Shown: positions 27,082 to 38,794 of the stretch, piece by piece
Layout of the letters: every line of letters begins with the position of its first letter
Numbering within the stretch: position 1 is the stretch's first letter
The notes under the pieces: generated by a model
Database searches by the model: none
The model's input: the letters and a program-made list of their open reading frames with translations, nothing else
What the model was told of the DNA's origin: nothing
Assembly (NCBI GenBank): GCA_021806645.1
Contig: JAJZQX010000012.1
Coordinates: 1 to 64,000, forward strand
Length of the DNA stretch: 64,000 nt
Source: Myxococcales bacterium
Lineage (GTDB): Bacteria > Myxococcota > Myxococcia > Myxococcales > Anaeromyxobacteraceae
Direction of reading: 5' to 3'
Made by a program: the position numbers and the translations under genes

Positions 27082-27151
27082 CTCAGTACACCGCCAGCAG
27101 CTCCACCTCGAACACCAGGGTCGCGTTCGGGGGGATGTCCGGCGGCGCGCC
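27082..27151 (-). repeat. FKBP gene 3' end in the intact gene (right repeat)
   Basis: Partner of the 70-bp repeat at 25292-25361. It contains the real stop codon and last 23 codons of the FKBP gene. The two copies are in direct orientation, 1790 bp apart start to start. Confidence 0.9.
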
Positions 27152-27406
27152 GGCCGCGCCGTAGCCGAGCTCGGGCGGCAGCGTGAGCTTCCGCTTGCCG
27201 CCCACCTTCATGCCGGCCACCCCACGGTCCCAGCCCTCGATCACCTCGCCGGCGCCGAGCGAGAAGGAGAAGGGGGCGCCGCCGACCGATGAGTCGAACC
27301 TGGTCCCGTCGGTGAGCCACCCGGTGTAGTGGACCTCCACCGTCTTGCCGCGGACCGCCTCCGGTCCCTTGCCATTCACCAGCTCGTCGATCTTCGGCTT
27401 GGCCAT
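27083..27406 (-). CDS. FKBP-type peptidyl-prolyl cis-trans isomerase
   Basis: 107 aa, a single FKBP domain of normal length. It catalyses cis-trans isomerisation of X-Pro bonds in the cytoplasm. Motifs: [37 protein letters not shown] and the closing [20 protein letters not shown]. No signal peptide. The 3' end is duplicated at 25292, see the repeat entries. Divergent from the methyltransferase gene. Confidence 0.93.
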   Translation of the reverse strand: MAKPKIDELVNGKGPEAVRGKTVEVHYTGWLTDGTRFDSSVGGAPFSFSLGAGEVIEGWDRGVAGMKVGGKRKLTLPPELGYGAAGAPPDIPPNATLVFEVELLAVY

Positions 27407-27519
27407 GCGTGCGCTCTCCGTGGGTGAGGCCGGGGATGGTAGCCGCGCGGGGGCGGTTGCGTCGAGCGCCGTCGCACGTTACGTGTCAGGCCGTCCCGGA
27501 CCCTCGATGGGAGCCCCGC

Positions 27520-28344
27520 ATGACCGTGGCCGCCGACCTCAACCCGCAGCAGGCGCAGATGGCCGATGAGTCGATGGTCCGCAACCTGGCGGCGCAGGCC
27601 GCGGCCCTCTGGCCGCAGGAGGAGTTGCTCTTCGACCGCTACCGGCTACCCGAGGCGCCACGCGTTCTCGACGCCGGCTGCGGCACCGGCGAGATCGCCT
27701 CCCGGCTGGCTCTCCGCTGGCCACGCGGAGAGGTGCTGGGGGTGGACATCCTGGAGGGCTCGCTGCGCCTGGCCCGCGAGCGCCACGCTGGCCTGGCCCC
27801 GCGCTTGCGCTTCGAGCCGAGAAGCGTCTACGCCCTCGGCCTCCCCGACGGCCACTTCGACCTGACCGTCTGCCGCCACGTCATCCAGTCGATCCCGCAC
27901 CCGGAGCAGGTGCTGGCCGAGCTGGCGCGGGTTACGCGGCCTGGCGGCAGGCTCCACCTGCTGGCCGAGGACTACGGGATGATCTTCTTCCAGCCCCGCG
28001 CCCTGGATCCCGCCAGTTTCTGGCAGGACGGTCCGTCGCAGGTGGGCGCCGCCACCGGCACCGACATGCAGGTGGGGCGCAAGGCCTACTCGATGCTGCA
28101 CGCGCTCGGGCTGCGCGACCTGACCGTAGACTACCTGGTGGTCGATCCGCTGCGGGTGCCGCGCCAGACCTTCGTCGACATCTGGATCGCGTGGCGGGAC
28201 GGCTACGCCGACTTCATCGCCGAGAAGACGCGCTTCACGCGCGCCGAGGTGCTGGCCCACTTCGACGACATGATCGCCACCCTCCGCGATCCGGCCAGCT
28301 ACGGAGCCTGGCTGGTGCCGGTGGTCTCCGGGCTTCGGCCGTAA
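27520..28344 (+). CDS. Class I SAM-dependent methyltransferase
   Basis: 274 aa from ATG 27520. The SAM-binding loop [16 protein letters not shown] (~48-63) is followed by [15 protein letters not shown], with the acidic residue that binds ribose, and [19 protein letters not shown] (motif II/III). [16 protein letters not shown] follows. The C-terminal ~100 residues are specific and probably choose the substrate, which is not deducible. Monocistronic; a perfect 8-bp hairpin follows. Confidence 0.85.
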   Translation: MTVAADLNPQQAQMADESMVRNLAAQAAALWPQEELLFDRYRLPEAPRVLDAGCGTGEIASRLALRWPRGEVLGVDILEGSLRLARERHAGLAPRLRFEPRSVYALGLPDGHFDLTVCRHVIQSIPHPEQVLAELARVTRPGGRLHLLAEDYGMIFFQPRALDPASFWQDGPSQVGAATGTDMQVGRKAYSMLHALGLRDLTVDYLVVDPLRVPRQTFVDIWIAWRDGYADFIAEKTRFTRAEVLAHFDDMIATLRDPASYGAWLVPVVSGLRP

Positions 28345-28348
28345 GCCT

Positions 28349-28369
28349 CCGGCGCCGCGGCGGCGCCGG
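28349..28369 (+). terminator. GC hairpin after methyltransferase
   Basis: CCGGCGCC and GGCGCCGG form a perfect 8-bp stem with a GCGGC loop, 4 bases after the methyltransferase stop. No T-run. Confidence 0.5.
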
Positions 28370-28519
28370 GGACGGTGCGGCGAAGTGGCCGCAGACTGGA
28401 CCTGTCCGCTCCTGTTTGTTGGTGCAGCCATGCGTGGACGGGCGGCGCGCCGCCGTGCTTTCATCACCCTCCCGCGACCGAACCCGCGGCCTCTTCCCAC
28501 TCCACAGGAGACGCTCGCC

Positions 28520-30142
28520 ATGGCGACGCCCGCGTTCCAGTACCACGACCCGTTCCCCCTCTCCCACGACGAGACCGCGTACCGGCTCATCGGCAAGGAG
28601 GGCGTCTCGGTCGCCACCTTCGAAGGCCAGCCGGTCCTCAAGGTGACGCCGGCCGCGCTCACCACGCTGGCGCGCGAGGCGATGCGCGAGTGCCAGTTCT
28701 TCCTGCGCAGGGCGCACAACGAGCAGGTCGCCAGGATCCTCTCCGACCCCGAGGCCTCGCAGAACGACAAGGGCGTGGCGCTGGCCTTCCTGCGCAACGC
28801 CGAGATCGCCGCGCGCGGCGAGTTGCCCATCTGCCAGGACACCGGCACGGCCACGGTGGTGGCCAAGAAGGGGCAGGGGGTCTGGACCGGCGTGAGGGAC
28901 GAGGAGTTCATCACCCAGGGGATCTGGGAGACCTACCAGCAGCAGAACCTGCGCTACTCGCAGACCAGCGCGCTGACGCTCTACGAGGAGAAGAACACCG
29001 CCAACAACCTCCCCGCTCAGATCGACCTCTACGCCACGCCCGGCGCCGACTACAGGTTCCTCTTCGTCGCCAAGGGGGGCGGCTCCGCCAACAAGACCAT
29101 GCTCTGGCAGGAGACCAAGGCGCTGCTCAACCCGGCCACGCTGGAGAAGTTCATCATCGACAAGATGAAGTACCTGGGCACCGCGGCCTGCCCGCCGTAC
29201 CACATCGCGGTGGTCATCGGCGGCACCTCGGCCGAGACCTGCCTGAAGGTGGTGAAACTGGCCTCGACCAAGTACTACGACGGCCTGCCCACCAAGGGCG
29301 GCGCGACCGGCCAGGCCTTCCGCGACGTGGAACTGGAGCAGCGGATGCTGGAGGCCGCCAACAAGCTGGGCATCGGCGCCCAGTTCGGCGGCAAGTACTT
29401 CGCCCACGACGTCCGCGTGGTCCGGCTGCCGCGCCACGGCGCCTCCTGTCCGGTCGGCATGGGCGTCTCCTGCTCGGCCGACCGGAACATCAAGGCCAAG
29501 ATCGACAAGGACGGGCTCTGGCTCGAGGACCTGGACCACGATCCGGGCCGCCTCATCCCGGCCGCCCTCAAGACCGGCAAGCACGACCACGGCGTCAAGA
29601 TCGACCTCAACCAGCCGATGAAGGCGATCCTGGCCGAGCTCACCAGGCACCCGGTCTCCACGCCGCTGCTGCTCACCGGCACGCTGGTGGTGGCGCGCGA
29701 CATCGCCCACGCCAAGTTCAGGGAGCTGATCGACGCCGGCAAGGGCGTGCCGCAGTACCTGAAGGACCACCCGGTCTACTACGCCGGCCCGGCCAAGACG
29801 CCGAAGGGGAAGCCGTCGGGCTCCTTCGGCCCGACCACCGCCGGCCGCATGGACTCCTACGTCGAGCTGCTGCAGTCACACGGGGCCTCGATGGTGATGA
29901 TCGCCAAGGGGAACCGCTCGCAGCAGGTCACCGACGCGTGCAAGAAGCACGGCGGCTTCTACCTCGGCTCCATCGGTGGACCGGCCGCGCTGCTGGCCGA
30001 GGAGAACATCAAGAAGGTCGAGGTCATCGACTTCGCCGAGCTTGGCATGGAGGCGGTCTGGAAGATCGAGGTCGAGGACTTCCCGGCCTTCATCCTGGTG
30101 GACGACAAGGGGAACGACTTCTTCAAGAAGCTCGGGGTCTAG
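28520..30142 (+). CDS. fumA: Fumarate hydratase, class I (4Fe-4S)
   Basis: 540 aa from ATG 28520 with ACAGGAGA upstream. Single-chain class I fumarase that interconverts fumarate and malate in the TCA cycle. The iron-sulfur ligand regions are visible: [13 protein letters not shown], the Cys in TAACPPYH and [16 protein letters not shown]. The C-terminal domain shows [19 protein letters not shown] and [15 protein letters not shown]. Oxygen-sensitive class I enzymes fit an anaerobic or microaerobic lifestyle. Stand-alone, followed 67 bp later by the efflux operon. Confidence 0.93.
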   Translation: MATPAFQYHDPFPLSHDETAYRLIGKEGVSVATFEGQPVLKVTPAALTTLAREAMRECQFFLRRAHNEQVARILSDPEASQNDKGVALAFLRNAEIAARGELPICQDTGTATVVAKKGQGVWTGVRDEEFITQGIWETYQQQNLRYSQTSALTLYEEKNTANNLPAQIDLYATPGADYRFLFVAKGGGSANKTMLWQETKALLNPATLEKFIIDKMKYLGTAACPPYHIAVVIGGTSAETCLKVVKLASTKYYDGLPTKGGATGQAFRDVELEQRMLEAANKLGIGAQFGGKYFAHDVRVVRLPRHGASCPVGMGVSCSADRNIKAKIDKDGLWLEDLDHDPGRLIPAALKTGKHDHGVKIDLNQPMKAILAELTRHPVSTPLLLTGTLVVARDIAHAKFRELIDAGKGVPQYLKDHPVYYAGPAKTPKGKPSGSFGPTTAGRMDSYVELLQSHGASMVMIAKGNRSQQVTDACKKHGGFYLGSIGGPAALLAEENIKKVEVIDFAELGMEAVWKIEVEDFPAFILVDDKGNDFFKKLGV

Positions 30143-30209
30143 CGGATACACTTTCGGCCCGGCCGGGTGTCATCACCGCGTGGCACCTCAAGCCCCGGAG
30201 AGCCCCGCC

Positions 30210-31487
30210 ATGTCGAAGCGCCTGCGTTACGTCCTCGCCGCCACCGCCGCGGTGCTCGTCGTCGCAGTCGCGAGCTGGCGCTGGAGCGCCGGGAGCAAGC
30301 CCAGGTCGCAGATCGAGACCGCCAAGGTGGAGCGCGGGACGATCGTCGCCAGGGTGACGGCCACCGGCACCCTCTCGGCGCTGGTCACCGTGCAGGTCGG
30401 CAGCCAGGTCTCTGGCCGGATCGCCGAGCTGCGCGCCGACTTCAACTCGACGGTCAAGAAGGGGCAGCTCATCGCCAAGATCGACCCGCAGCTCTTCCAG
30501 GCCACCGTGGAGCAGCAGCGGGCCAACCTGATGGCGGCGCAGGGCAACCTGGCCAGGGCCAGGGCGCAGGCGGTGGACGCCAGGCGGCAGGCCGACCGGG
30601 CCAGGGAGCTGGCCGCCAGGCAGTTCATCGCCCAGGCCGACGCCGACACCGCCAGCTCCAACGCCGACGCCCTGGTGGCCGGCGTGCAGGCCGCCGAGGG
30701 GCAGGTGGCCCAGGCCCAGGCCGCGCTCAACTCGGCCCAGGTGAACCTGGCCTACACCAGCATCCTCTCGCCCATCAACGGCGTGGTCATCTCGCGGAAC
30801 GTCGACGTGGGCCAGACGGTGGCCGCCTCGCTGTCGGCGCCGACCCTCTTCGTCATCGCCGAGGACCTGGCCAAGATGCAGGTCGACACCAGCGTGGCCG
30901 AGGCCGACGTGGGCCGGCTGGCGGGAGGCATGGACGCCAGCTTCACGGTGGACGCCTACCCGTCGGAGGTCTTCCGCGGGAAGGTCCGGCAGATCCGGAA
31001 CGCGCCGCAGACGGTCCAGAACGTGGTGACCTACGACGCGGTCATCGACGTAGACAACACGGCGATGAAGCTCCGGCCCGGCATGACCGCCAACGTCACC
31101 TTCGTCTACGCGCGGAAGGACGACGTGCTGCGCGTCCCCAACGCGGCGCTCCGCTTCCGGCCACCCCCGGGGATGGTGGCTGACGGCGGCAGGCGCCATG
31201 GGGCCCGGCCCGAGGGTGGTGACATGGGCGGTTCCGGCGGGAGCGCCGGCGAACGCCCCGTTCGCGCCAAGGGGGATGGGCGGAGCGGGGGCGCCGAGGC
31301 GCCCGACCGGCGCACGGTCTGGACGCTCAGGGACGGGAGGCCTGCCCCCGTCAAGGTGAAGACCGGCATCTCCGACGGCAGCTTCACCGAGGTGGTGGAC
31401 GGGGCGCTGGAGGCGGGCGACCTGGTCGTCACCGACGCCGTGGGGCCGCCGAGCGGCATGGCCGCCGCCATGCGCCGCGGGCTCTAG
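30210..31487 (+). CDS. Periplasmic adaptor (MacA/HlyD-like) of efflux ABC transporter
   Basis: 425 aa from ATG 30210. The N-terminal hydrophobic helix (~7-24) anchors it in the inner membrane. GTLSALVTVQVGSQVSGRI and LSPINGVVISRNVDVGQTV are the two lipoyl half-motifs. They flank an alpha-hairpin (~95-165) rich in Ala, Gln and Arg that would contact TolC. The beta-barrel (VDTSVAEADVGRLAGGMD) follows. Between ~325 and ~365 is a Gly/Arg-rich insertion not usual for MacA. First gene of a four-gene operon with ATPase, permease and outer-membrane channel. Confidence 0.88.
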   Translation: MSKRLRYVLAATAAVLVVAVASWRWSAGSKPRSQIETAKVERGTIVARVTATGTLSALVTVQVGSQVSGRIAELRADFNSTVKKGQLIAKIDPQLFQATVEQQRANLMAAQGNLARARAQAVDARRQADRARELAARQFIAQADADTASSNADALVAGVQAAEGQVAQAQAALNSAQVNLAYTSILSPINGVVISRNVDVGQTVAASLSAPTLFVIAEDLAKMQVDTSVAEADVGRLAGGMDASFTVDAYPSEVFRGKVRQIRNAPQTVQNVVTYDAVIDVDNTAMKLRPGMTANVTFVYARKDDVLRVPNAALRFRPPPGMVADGGRRHGARPEGGDMGGSGGSAGERPVRAKGDGRSGGAEAPDRRTVWTLRDGRPAPVKVKTGISDGSFTEVVDGALEAGDLVVTDAVGPPSGMAAAMRRGL

Positions 31488-31501
31488 CTAGGGGCACCCA
31501 C

Positions 31502-32239
31502 ATGGACCGGCCCGCCCTCGTCCAGCTGAAGGACGTCACCAAGATCTACCGGATGGGCGACGTGGAGCTGGTGGCGCTCCGCGGCGTCTCGCTCGAGATC
31601 GCGCAGGGCGAGTTCACCGCCATCATGGGGGCCTCGGGCTCGGGCAAGTCTACGCTGATGAACCTGCTCGGCTGCCTCGACCGCCCCACCGCCGGCAGCT
31701 ACCTGCTCGAGGGACAGGACATCTCCGTCCTCTCCAACGATCAGCTGGCGAGCCTGCGCAACCAGACGCTCGGCTTCGTCTTCCAGAGCTTCAACCTGCT
31801 CTCGCGCACCTCGGCGCTGGAGAACGTCGAGCTGCCGCTGCTCTACTCGGGCGTCCCGGCCGCCGAGCGGCACCAGCGGGCCCGCGAGTCGCTGGTGCGG
31901 GTCGGGCTGGGGGATCGGCTCCATCACCACCCCAACCAGATGTCGGGAGGCCAGCAGCAGCGCGTCGCCATCGCCCGGGCGCTGGTCAACCGGCCGCGCG
32001 TCATCCTCGCCGACGAGCCGACCGGCAACCTCGACTCGCGCACCAGCGTGGACGTGATGGCGCTGTTCCAGGCTCTGGGGCGCACCGGCATCACCGTGCT
32101 GCTGGTGACCCACGAGCCGGACATCGCCGCCTACGCCACGCGCGTGGTGACGATGCGCGACGGGCTGATCCGATCCGACCAGAGGCAGGCGCAGAAGGCG
32201 GCGGTGCCGCTCCCCGATGGGACGGAGGCGCACCCGTGA
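31502..32239 (+). CDS. ABC transporter ATPase (MacB/LolD-type)
   Basis: 245 aa. Walker A GASGSGKST (43-51), Q-loop FVFQSFNLL, signature MSGGQQQRVAIARA, Walker B VILADEPTGNLDS and H-switch LVTHEP. The ATPase powers the permease encoded next, whose GTG overlaps its stop. In E. coli MacB both parts are one protein; here they are split, as in many other bacteria. Confidence 0.92.
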   Translation: MDRPALVQLKDVTKIYRMGDVELVALRGVSLEIAQGEFTAIMGASGSGKSTLMNLLGCLDRPTAGSYLLEGQDISVLSNDQLASLRNQTLGFVFQSFNLLSRTSALENVELPLLYSGVPAAERHQRARESLVRVGLGDRLHHHPNQMSGGQQQRVAIARALVNRPRVILADEPTGNLDSRTSVDVMALFQALGRTGITVLLVTHEPDIAAYATRVVTMRDGLIRSDQRQAQKAAVPLPDGTEAHP

Positions 32240-33465
32240 GCTGGCTCATGACGCTGAGGGTGGCGCTGCGCGCGCTGGCCCGCAACAAGATGCGCTCCTT
32301 CCTCACCGGCCTCGGCGTGGTCATCGGCGTGGCGGCGGTGATCGCCATGGTGGCCATCGGCGACGGCGCCAAGGCGCGGGTGGAGGCAACCTTCGCGGCC
32401 ATGGGCTCCAACATGCTCATCGTCATGAACGGGTCCTCCGCCGGCGGCGGCGCCATGGGCGGCTTCGGCTCGCAGCCCACCTTGACCTGGGACGACCTGA
32501 AGGCGATCCAGACCGAGCTCTCGGCCGTGCGCGAGGCCGCGCCGCTGCTCCGCTCCAGCGCCCAGCTCCTCTCCGACGACGCCAACTGGGGCAGTTCGGT
32601 CCAGGGGACCACGCCGGGGTTCCTGCGGGTCCGCTCCTGGGACGTGGTCCAGGGGGCCTCCTTCACGCAGTCGGACGTGGACGGCGGCGCCAAGGTGGCG
32701 CTGCTCGGCCAGACCGTGGTCGGCAAGCTCTACGGCGCCAACGCCAACCCGGTCGGCCAGATCATGAGGATCAAGAACGTGCCCTTCACCGTGGCCGGCG
32801 TGCTGGCCAGGAAGGGCCAGTCGCCGTTCGGGCAGGACTACGACGACGTGGTGCTGATCCCGGTCACCACCTTCCAGCAGAAGATCGCCGGCGGGCTGAA
32901 GAGCTACATCACCGGCGTCATCATGGTGAGCGCGATCTCCGCCGACGCCACGCAGCGGGCCCAGGCGCAGATTCGCGAGCTGCTGCGGGACCGCCACCGC
33001 CTGTCCGACGACGCCGACGACGACTTCAACATCCGCAACCTCTCCGAGATCGCCAGCGCGCGGCAGGAGGGGACCAGGACGCTCACCACGCTGCTGGCCG
33101 CCATCGCCGCCGTCTCGCTGCTGGTGGGCGGCATCGGCATCATGAACATCATGCTGGTCTCGGTCACCGAGCGGACCCGCGAGATCGGCGTCCGCATGGC
33201 GGTGGGCGCGCGGGCCCGGGACATCCAGCTCCAGTTCCTGGTCGAGGCGCTCACCCTCTCGGTGGCCGGCGGCCTCGTCGGCGTGGGGCTCGGGCTGGGG
33301 ATCGCCTGGAGGCTGGCCGCCGCCTTCGGCTGGTCGGTGCTGGTCCGCCCCGACATCATACTGCTGGCGGTCGGGTTCTCCGGCCTGGTCGGCGTCGCGT
33401 TCGGCTTCTACCCGGCGCTCAAGGCCTCCCGCCTCGACCCCATCACCGCCCTGAGGTTCGAATGA
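32236..33465 (+). CDS. ABC transporter permease (MacB-type)
   Basis: 409 aa. One N-terminal helix (~18-40), a large periplasmic MacB-PCD domain (~50-260), then three C-terminal helices beginning TLLAAIAAVSLLVGGIGIMN. The hallmark IMLVSVTERTREIGVRMAVG follows. This is the mechanotransmission type, which works with a periplasmic adaptor and TolC to expel substrates from the periplasm. Overlaps both neighbours by four bases. Confidence 0.92.
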   Translation: MSWLMTLRVALRALARNKMRSFLTGLGVVIGVAAVIAMVAIGDGAKARVEATFAAMGSNMLIVMNGSSAGGGAMGGFGSQPTLTWDDLKAIQTELSAVREAAPLLRSSAQLLSDDANWGSSVQGTTPGFLRVRSWDVVQGASFTQSDVDGGAKVALLGQTVVGKLYGANANPVGQIMRIKNVPFTVAGVLARKGQSPFGQDYDDVVLIPVTTFQQKIAGGLKSYITGVIMVSAISADATQRAQAQIRELLRDRHRLSDDADDDFNIRNLSEIASARQEGTRTLTTLLAAIAAVSLLVGGIGIMNIMLVSVTERTREIGVRMAVGARARDIQLQFLVEALTLSVAGGLVGVGLGLGIAWRLAAAFGWSVLVRPDIILLAVGFSGLVGVAFGFYPALKASRLDPITALRFE

Positions 33466-34745
33466 TCGCCGCGCTCGCCGCCGCCCTCCTGCTCGCCGCC
33501 GGCCCCGGTGCTGGAACGGTCCTCACGCTCGACGAGGCGGTGAAGCTGGCCCGCCAGGGGCAGCCGGCGCTCCGCCAGGCCCGGGCCGCCACCGCGGTGG
33601 CCGAGGCCCGCGCCGGCGAGGCCTTCGCCGGCTTCCTGCCCCGGCTCGACGCCAGCCTCGGGTACCAGCGTGGGTCGAGCAACCAGCCGGCCTCGGCGTT
33701 CAGCCCGTCCCGGAAGGACAGCTGGAGTTCCAGCGAGAGCTGGAAGGCCGCGGCCACCGCGTCGATGACGGTCTGGGACTCCGGCGCCACCATGGGGCGG
33801 TACCAGGCGGCCAGCGCCACGGCGACGGCGCAGCAGGCCGCCGGGCGGGCCACACTGGCGCAGGTGCTGCTCAACGTGCGGACCGCCTTCTTCGCGGCGC
33901 GGGCCCGCAAGGACCTGGTGATCGTGGCCGAGGAGACGCTGGCCAACCAGGTGGCCCACCTGAAGCAGACCGAGGGGTTCGTCTCGGTCGGCACCCGGCC
34001 ACAGATCGACCTGGCCCAGGCCCGCACCGACCGGGCCAACGCCGAGGTCTCGCGCATCGGCGCCGTCGCCAATTACCAGACCGCCAAGGCCCAGCTCAAC
34101 CAGGCCATGGGGATCGAGGCCACCACCGGGTTCGACGTGGCCGACGACCAGCTCCCGGCCGTGGAGGGCGAGGACTCGACCATCGAGCAGCTCGTCGGGG
34201 AGGCGCTCGAGGCCCGTCCCGAGGTGGCGTCGCTGCAGGCCCAGCTGCGGGCGCAGGAGTGGGCGGTGACCGCGGTCCGTGGCGGCTGGTGGCCGTCGCT
34301 GGGCGTCTCGGCGGGGCTGACCGACATCGGCCCCGAGCTGGCCGGCAAGACGCTGACCTGGAACTGGAGCGCCGGCGCCACCCTCGGCTGGAACCTCTTC
34401 CAGGGCGGGATGACCCGCTCGCTGGTCCGGGAGGCGGAGGCGGGGCTGGAGAACCTGCGGGCGCAGCTCGCCTCGCTCCGGCTCCAGGTCCGGCTCGAGC
34501 TGGAGCAGGCCCGCTTCGCCGTCAGCTCGGCCCGGGCCAAGCTGGTGGCCACCGAGGAGGCGCTCACCAACGCCCGCGAGCGGCTGCGGCTGGCCCAGGG
34601 GCGCTACGATGCCGGCTCCGGCAGCGCGCTGGAGCAGGCGGACGCCCAGTTGCAGGTGACGCTGGCGTCGGCCCAGAAGGTGTCGGCCCAGTACGACCTC
34701 TCCTCGGCGCGAGCCCAGCTGCTGGAGTCGCTGGGTCGCCCTTGA
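33462..34745 (+). CDS. TolC-family outer-membrane efflux protein
   Basis: 427 aa, ATG 33462 overlapping the permease stop. Signal peptide LAAALLLAAGPGAG. Two repeats of the OEP fold with long Ala/Gln/Arg helices (TLDEAVKLARQGQPALRQAR; later LRLQVRLELEQARFAVSSAR). It would form the trimeric channel completing the efflux pump. No lipobox. Last gene of the operon; the 187 bases after it hold no feature I can support. Confidence 0.9.
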   Translation: MIAALAAALLLAAGPGAGTVLTLDEAVKLARQGQPALRQARAATAVAEARAGEAFAGFLPRLDASLGYQRGSSNQPASAFSPSRKDSWSSSESWKAAATASMTVWDSGATMGRYQAASATATAQQAAGRATLAQVLLNVRTAFFAARARKDLVIVAEETLANQVAHLKQTEGFVSVGTRPQIDLAQARTDRANAEVSRIGAVANYQTAKAQLNQAMGIEATTGFDVADDQLPAVEGEDSTIEQLVGEALEARPEVASLQAQLRAQEWAVTAVRGGWWPSLGVSAGLTDIGPELAGKTLTWNWSAGATLGWNLFQGGMTRSLVREAEAGLENLRAQLASLRLQVRLELEQARFAVSSARAKLVATEEALTNARERLRLAQGRYDAGSGSALEQADAQLQVTLASAQKVSAQYDLSSARAQLLESLGRP

Positions 34746-34932
34746 TCCGCAGCGCTGGGCCGCCCCTGAGCCGTTCTGGGGAGCGTCCAGTGGCCGGCGT
34801 AGCCCGTTCGGGGCGCCGGGGGCGAACCTTTGGCCGGGATTAGGCGTTCGGGTCGGCTCCGCGGTAAACCATGGTGACGAGCATCGCCCCCACGGAATGC
34901 TGCTCTCCATCCACCCGCACCAGGAGCGCCCC

Positions 34933-35142
34933 GTGAACGACACATACAAGCAGGTGAAGGATCGACTTCGAGTCCTCGACACCGTCCTGACCCGCGGCGG
35001 GATCGGCAACCGCGACCTGGCGCAGGCGATCTCGATGGTCCACCGGCTGGTGAAGAAGGGTGACCGCTCCCGCGAGCCGAGCACCGAGATCCTGCGCTCG
35101 CTCGACAAGGCCGAGGCGCTGGGCCGCGCCGACACCGCCTAG
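34933..35142 (+). CDS. Small hypothetical protein
   Basis: 69 aa from GTG 34933, chosen because AGGAG lies 7 bases upstream; an ATG at 34897 would add 12 residues. Charged, helical, with no signal or membrane segment (NDTYKQVKDRLRVLDTVLTR). Conserved-looking codon use suggests a real gene. Function unknown. Confidence 0.55.
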   Translation: MNDTYKQVKDRLRVLDTVLTRGGIGNRDLAQAISMVHRLVKKGDRSREPSTEILRSLDKAEALGRADTA

Positions 35143-35175
35143 CCGGACGCGACCCGCCGTCGCCGCCACACCGCC

Positions 35176-36399
35176 GTGCCCTTCGCCTCCCCGGCCCCAA
35201 CGCTGGCGCCCGCCGACGACGCCCGCATCGCCGGGGCGCTGCGCCGGACCATGCCCTCGCTCGACGGCCTGCGCGGGCTGGCCATCGGCGGCGTGCTGGC
35301 CTCCCACTTCCTCGACATCTGGCCGCTGGCGAGCCCGGGCGACCGCGCCTTCATCGCGGCGGTCGGCCTGGGCTGGTCGGGCGTGGACCTCTTCTTCGTC
35401 CTCTCCGGCTTCCTCATCACCGGGATCCTGGTGGACACGCTCGGCGCCGCCAACTGGTGGCCCGCCTTCCTGGCGCGCCGCACGCTCCGGATCTTCCCGC
35501 TCTACTACCTGGCGCTGGCCGTCTTCTGGTGGGCCGGGCCGCTGGCCGGGCTCATCGACACCTGGACGCTGCGCCGCTGGGGCTGGTGGTACTGGAGCTA
35601 CCTGGGGAACTGGGCCTTCGCGGCGCGCCAGACCATCCCGTCGCTGACCCACTTCTGGTCGCTCGGCGTGGAGGAGCAGTTCTACCTCTTCTGGCCGCTG
35701 GTGGTCTGGCTGGCGCGCGGGCGGCGGCTGGCGGTGGTGGCCGCCGGGCTCTTCGCGGCTGGTCCGCTCTTCCGCTACGCCATCGTCGAGGCGAGCGGCT
35801 GGCCGGCGGGGAGCGCCTTCCGCGTGACGCCCGGACGGATCGACCAGCTGGCGCTCGGAGCGCTGCTGGCGGTCCTCTTCCGCTCGGCGGCGGGCCGGGC
35901 CTGGCTGAGCCGCTGGTGGACGGTGGCGGCGGTCGGCGGCGCGCTGGCCTTCCTGGCGCTCGGCCTGCCGCTCGGCCCGTTCGACATGCACCGGGCCCCC
36001 CTGGAGATCTGGAGCCACACGCTGCTCGGGCTGGCGTATGGCGGGCTGCTGGCCGGCGCCGTGGCCGGGGAGGGGACCGCCGGCGCGCCGCAGCGACTCC
36101 TCGGCGCGGCGCCATTGCAGGTGCTGGGGCGGTACAGCTACGGGCTCTACGTGGTCCACTACTTCGTCCACGAGGCGGCGGTGCCGTGGCTGCGCCGCTG
36201 GCCGGCCGGCGCGGCGGCGCTCGGCACGCGCGGCGGCGTGCTGGCCTATGCCGCGGCCGCCACGGCGGTGAGCCTCGGGCTGGCGTGGCTGAGCTGGCAC
36301 CTCTTCGAGAAGCGGTTCCTGGCGCTCAAGTCGCGCTTCGTGGCCCGGGCGCGGACCGTCGCCGCCCCGGCGGCCCCCGCGGCTCCCGCGGGGGCGTAG
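35176..36399 (+). CDS. Acyltransferase 3 family membrane protein (OafA-like)
   Basis: 407 aa, GTG start. An integral membrane O-acyltransferase with about ten helices. The family signature SLDGLRGLAIGGVLASHF (~28-45) contains the conserved Arg and His. SGVDLFFVLSGFLITGIL and HFWSLGVEEQFYLFWPL are the other two hallmarks. Such enzymes acetylate cell-surface sugars or lipids. No C-terminal SGNH domain. The Ala/Pro-rich tail is likely cytoplasmic. Confidence 0.9.
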   Translation: MPFASPAPTLAPADDARIAGALRRTMPSLDGLRGLAIGGVLASHFLDIWPLASPGDRAFIAAVGLGWSGVDLFFVLSGFLITGILVDTLGAANWWPAFLARRTLRIFPLYYLALAVFWWAGPLAGLIDTWTLRRWGWWYWSYLGNWAFAARQTIPSLTHFWSLGVEEQFYLFWPLVVWLARGRRLAVVAAGLFAAGPLFRYAIVEASGWPAGSAFRVTPGRIDQLALGALLAVLFRSAAGRAWLSRWWTVAAVGGALAFLALGLPLGPFDMHRAPLEIWSHTLLGLAYGGLLAGAVAGEGTAGAPQRLLGAAPLQVLGRYSYGLYVVHYFVHEAAVPWLRRWPAGAAALGTRGGVLAYAAAATAVSLGLAWLSWHLFEKRFLALKSRFVARARTVAAPAAPAAPAGA

Positions 36400-36428
36400 C
36401 CTGCCCGACCGTGTTATGGAGGGCCCCC

Positions 36429-38404
<1,976 letters not shown>

Positions 38405-38408
<4 letters not shown>

Positions 38409-38794
38409 CTCGAGCCGGCCAGCGAGAAGCGATAGGGGCTGCTCACGCCGCGGCTGGAAACTTCGGCCAGGATCCTCAACACATCGCTCTCGGGGATGTG
38501 CCGCTCTTCCAGGACTCGTCGTACGTCTTCGCGGTCCACGGGAGGCAGCCGAACCGAGAAGAAGGGCCACAAGTCCTCCCTCCGGTACTCCTCTTGGAAG
38601 TCCGGGAACGCGGAGATCGGTCTTGCACCAGAGGACTTGATGAATTTCGGGTCATAGATACCGTCGCGCAGCAGGTGGTGCATCCCGCGGTTTTTCTGGA
38701 GGAGCGACGGCGCCTCCGGGTGGAGGAGCTTCCGGAGCGCCAGGTCCTCGACGTCGGACTCCGCGACGGCCAGCGAGACGGGGCCCGGGGTCAC
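38405..38794 (-). CDS. Hypothetical protein, partner of AAA-ATPase
   Basis: 129 aa. Its ATG overlaps the stop of the ATPase gene upstream, so it is translationally coupled. Charged and soluble, with PFFSVRLPPVDREDVRRVLE and a helical C-terminus. No motif recognised. It ends 4 bases inside the uup stop region on the opposite strand, right at the cassette edge. Its coupling suggests it works with the ATPase. Confidence 0.65.
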
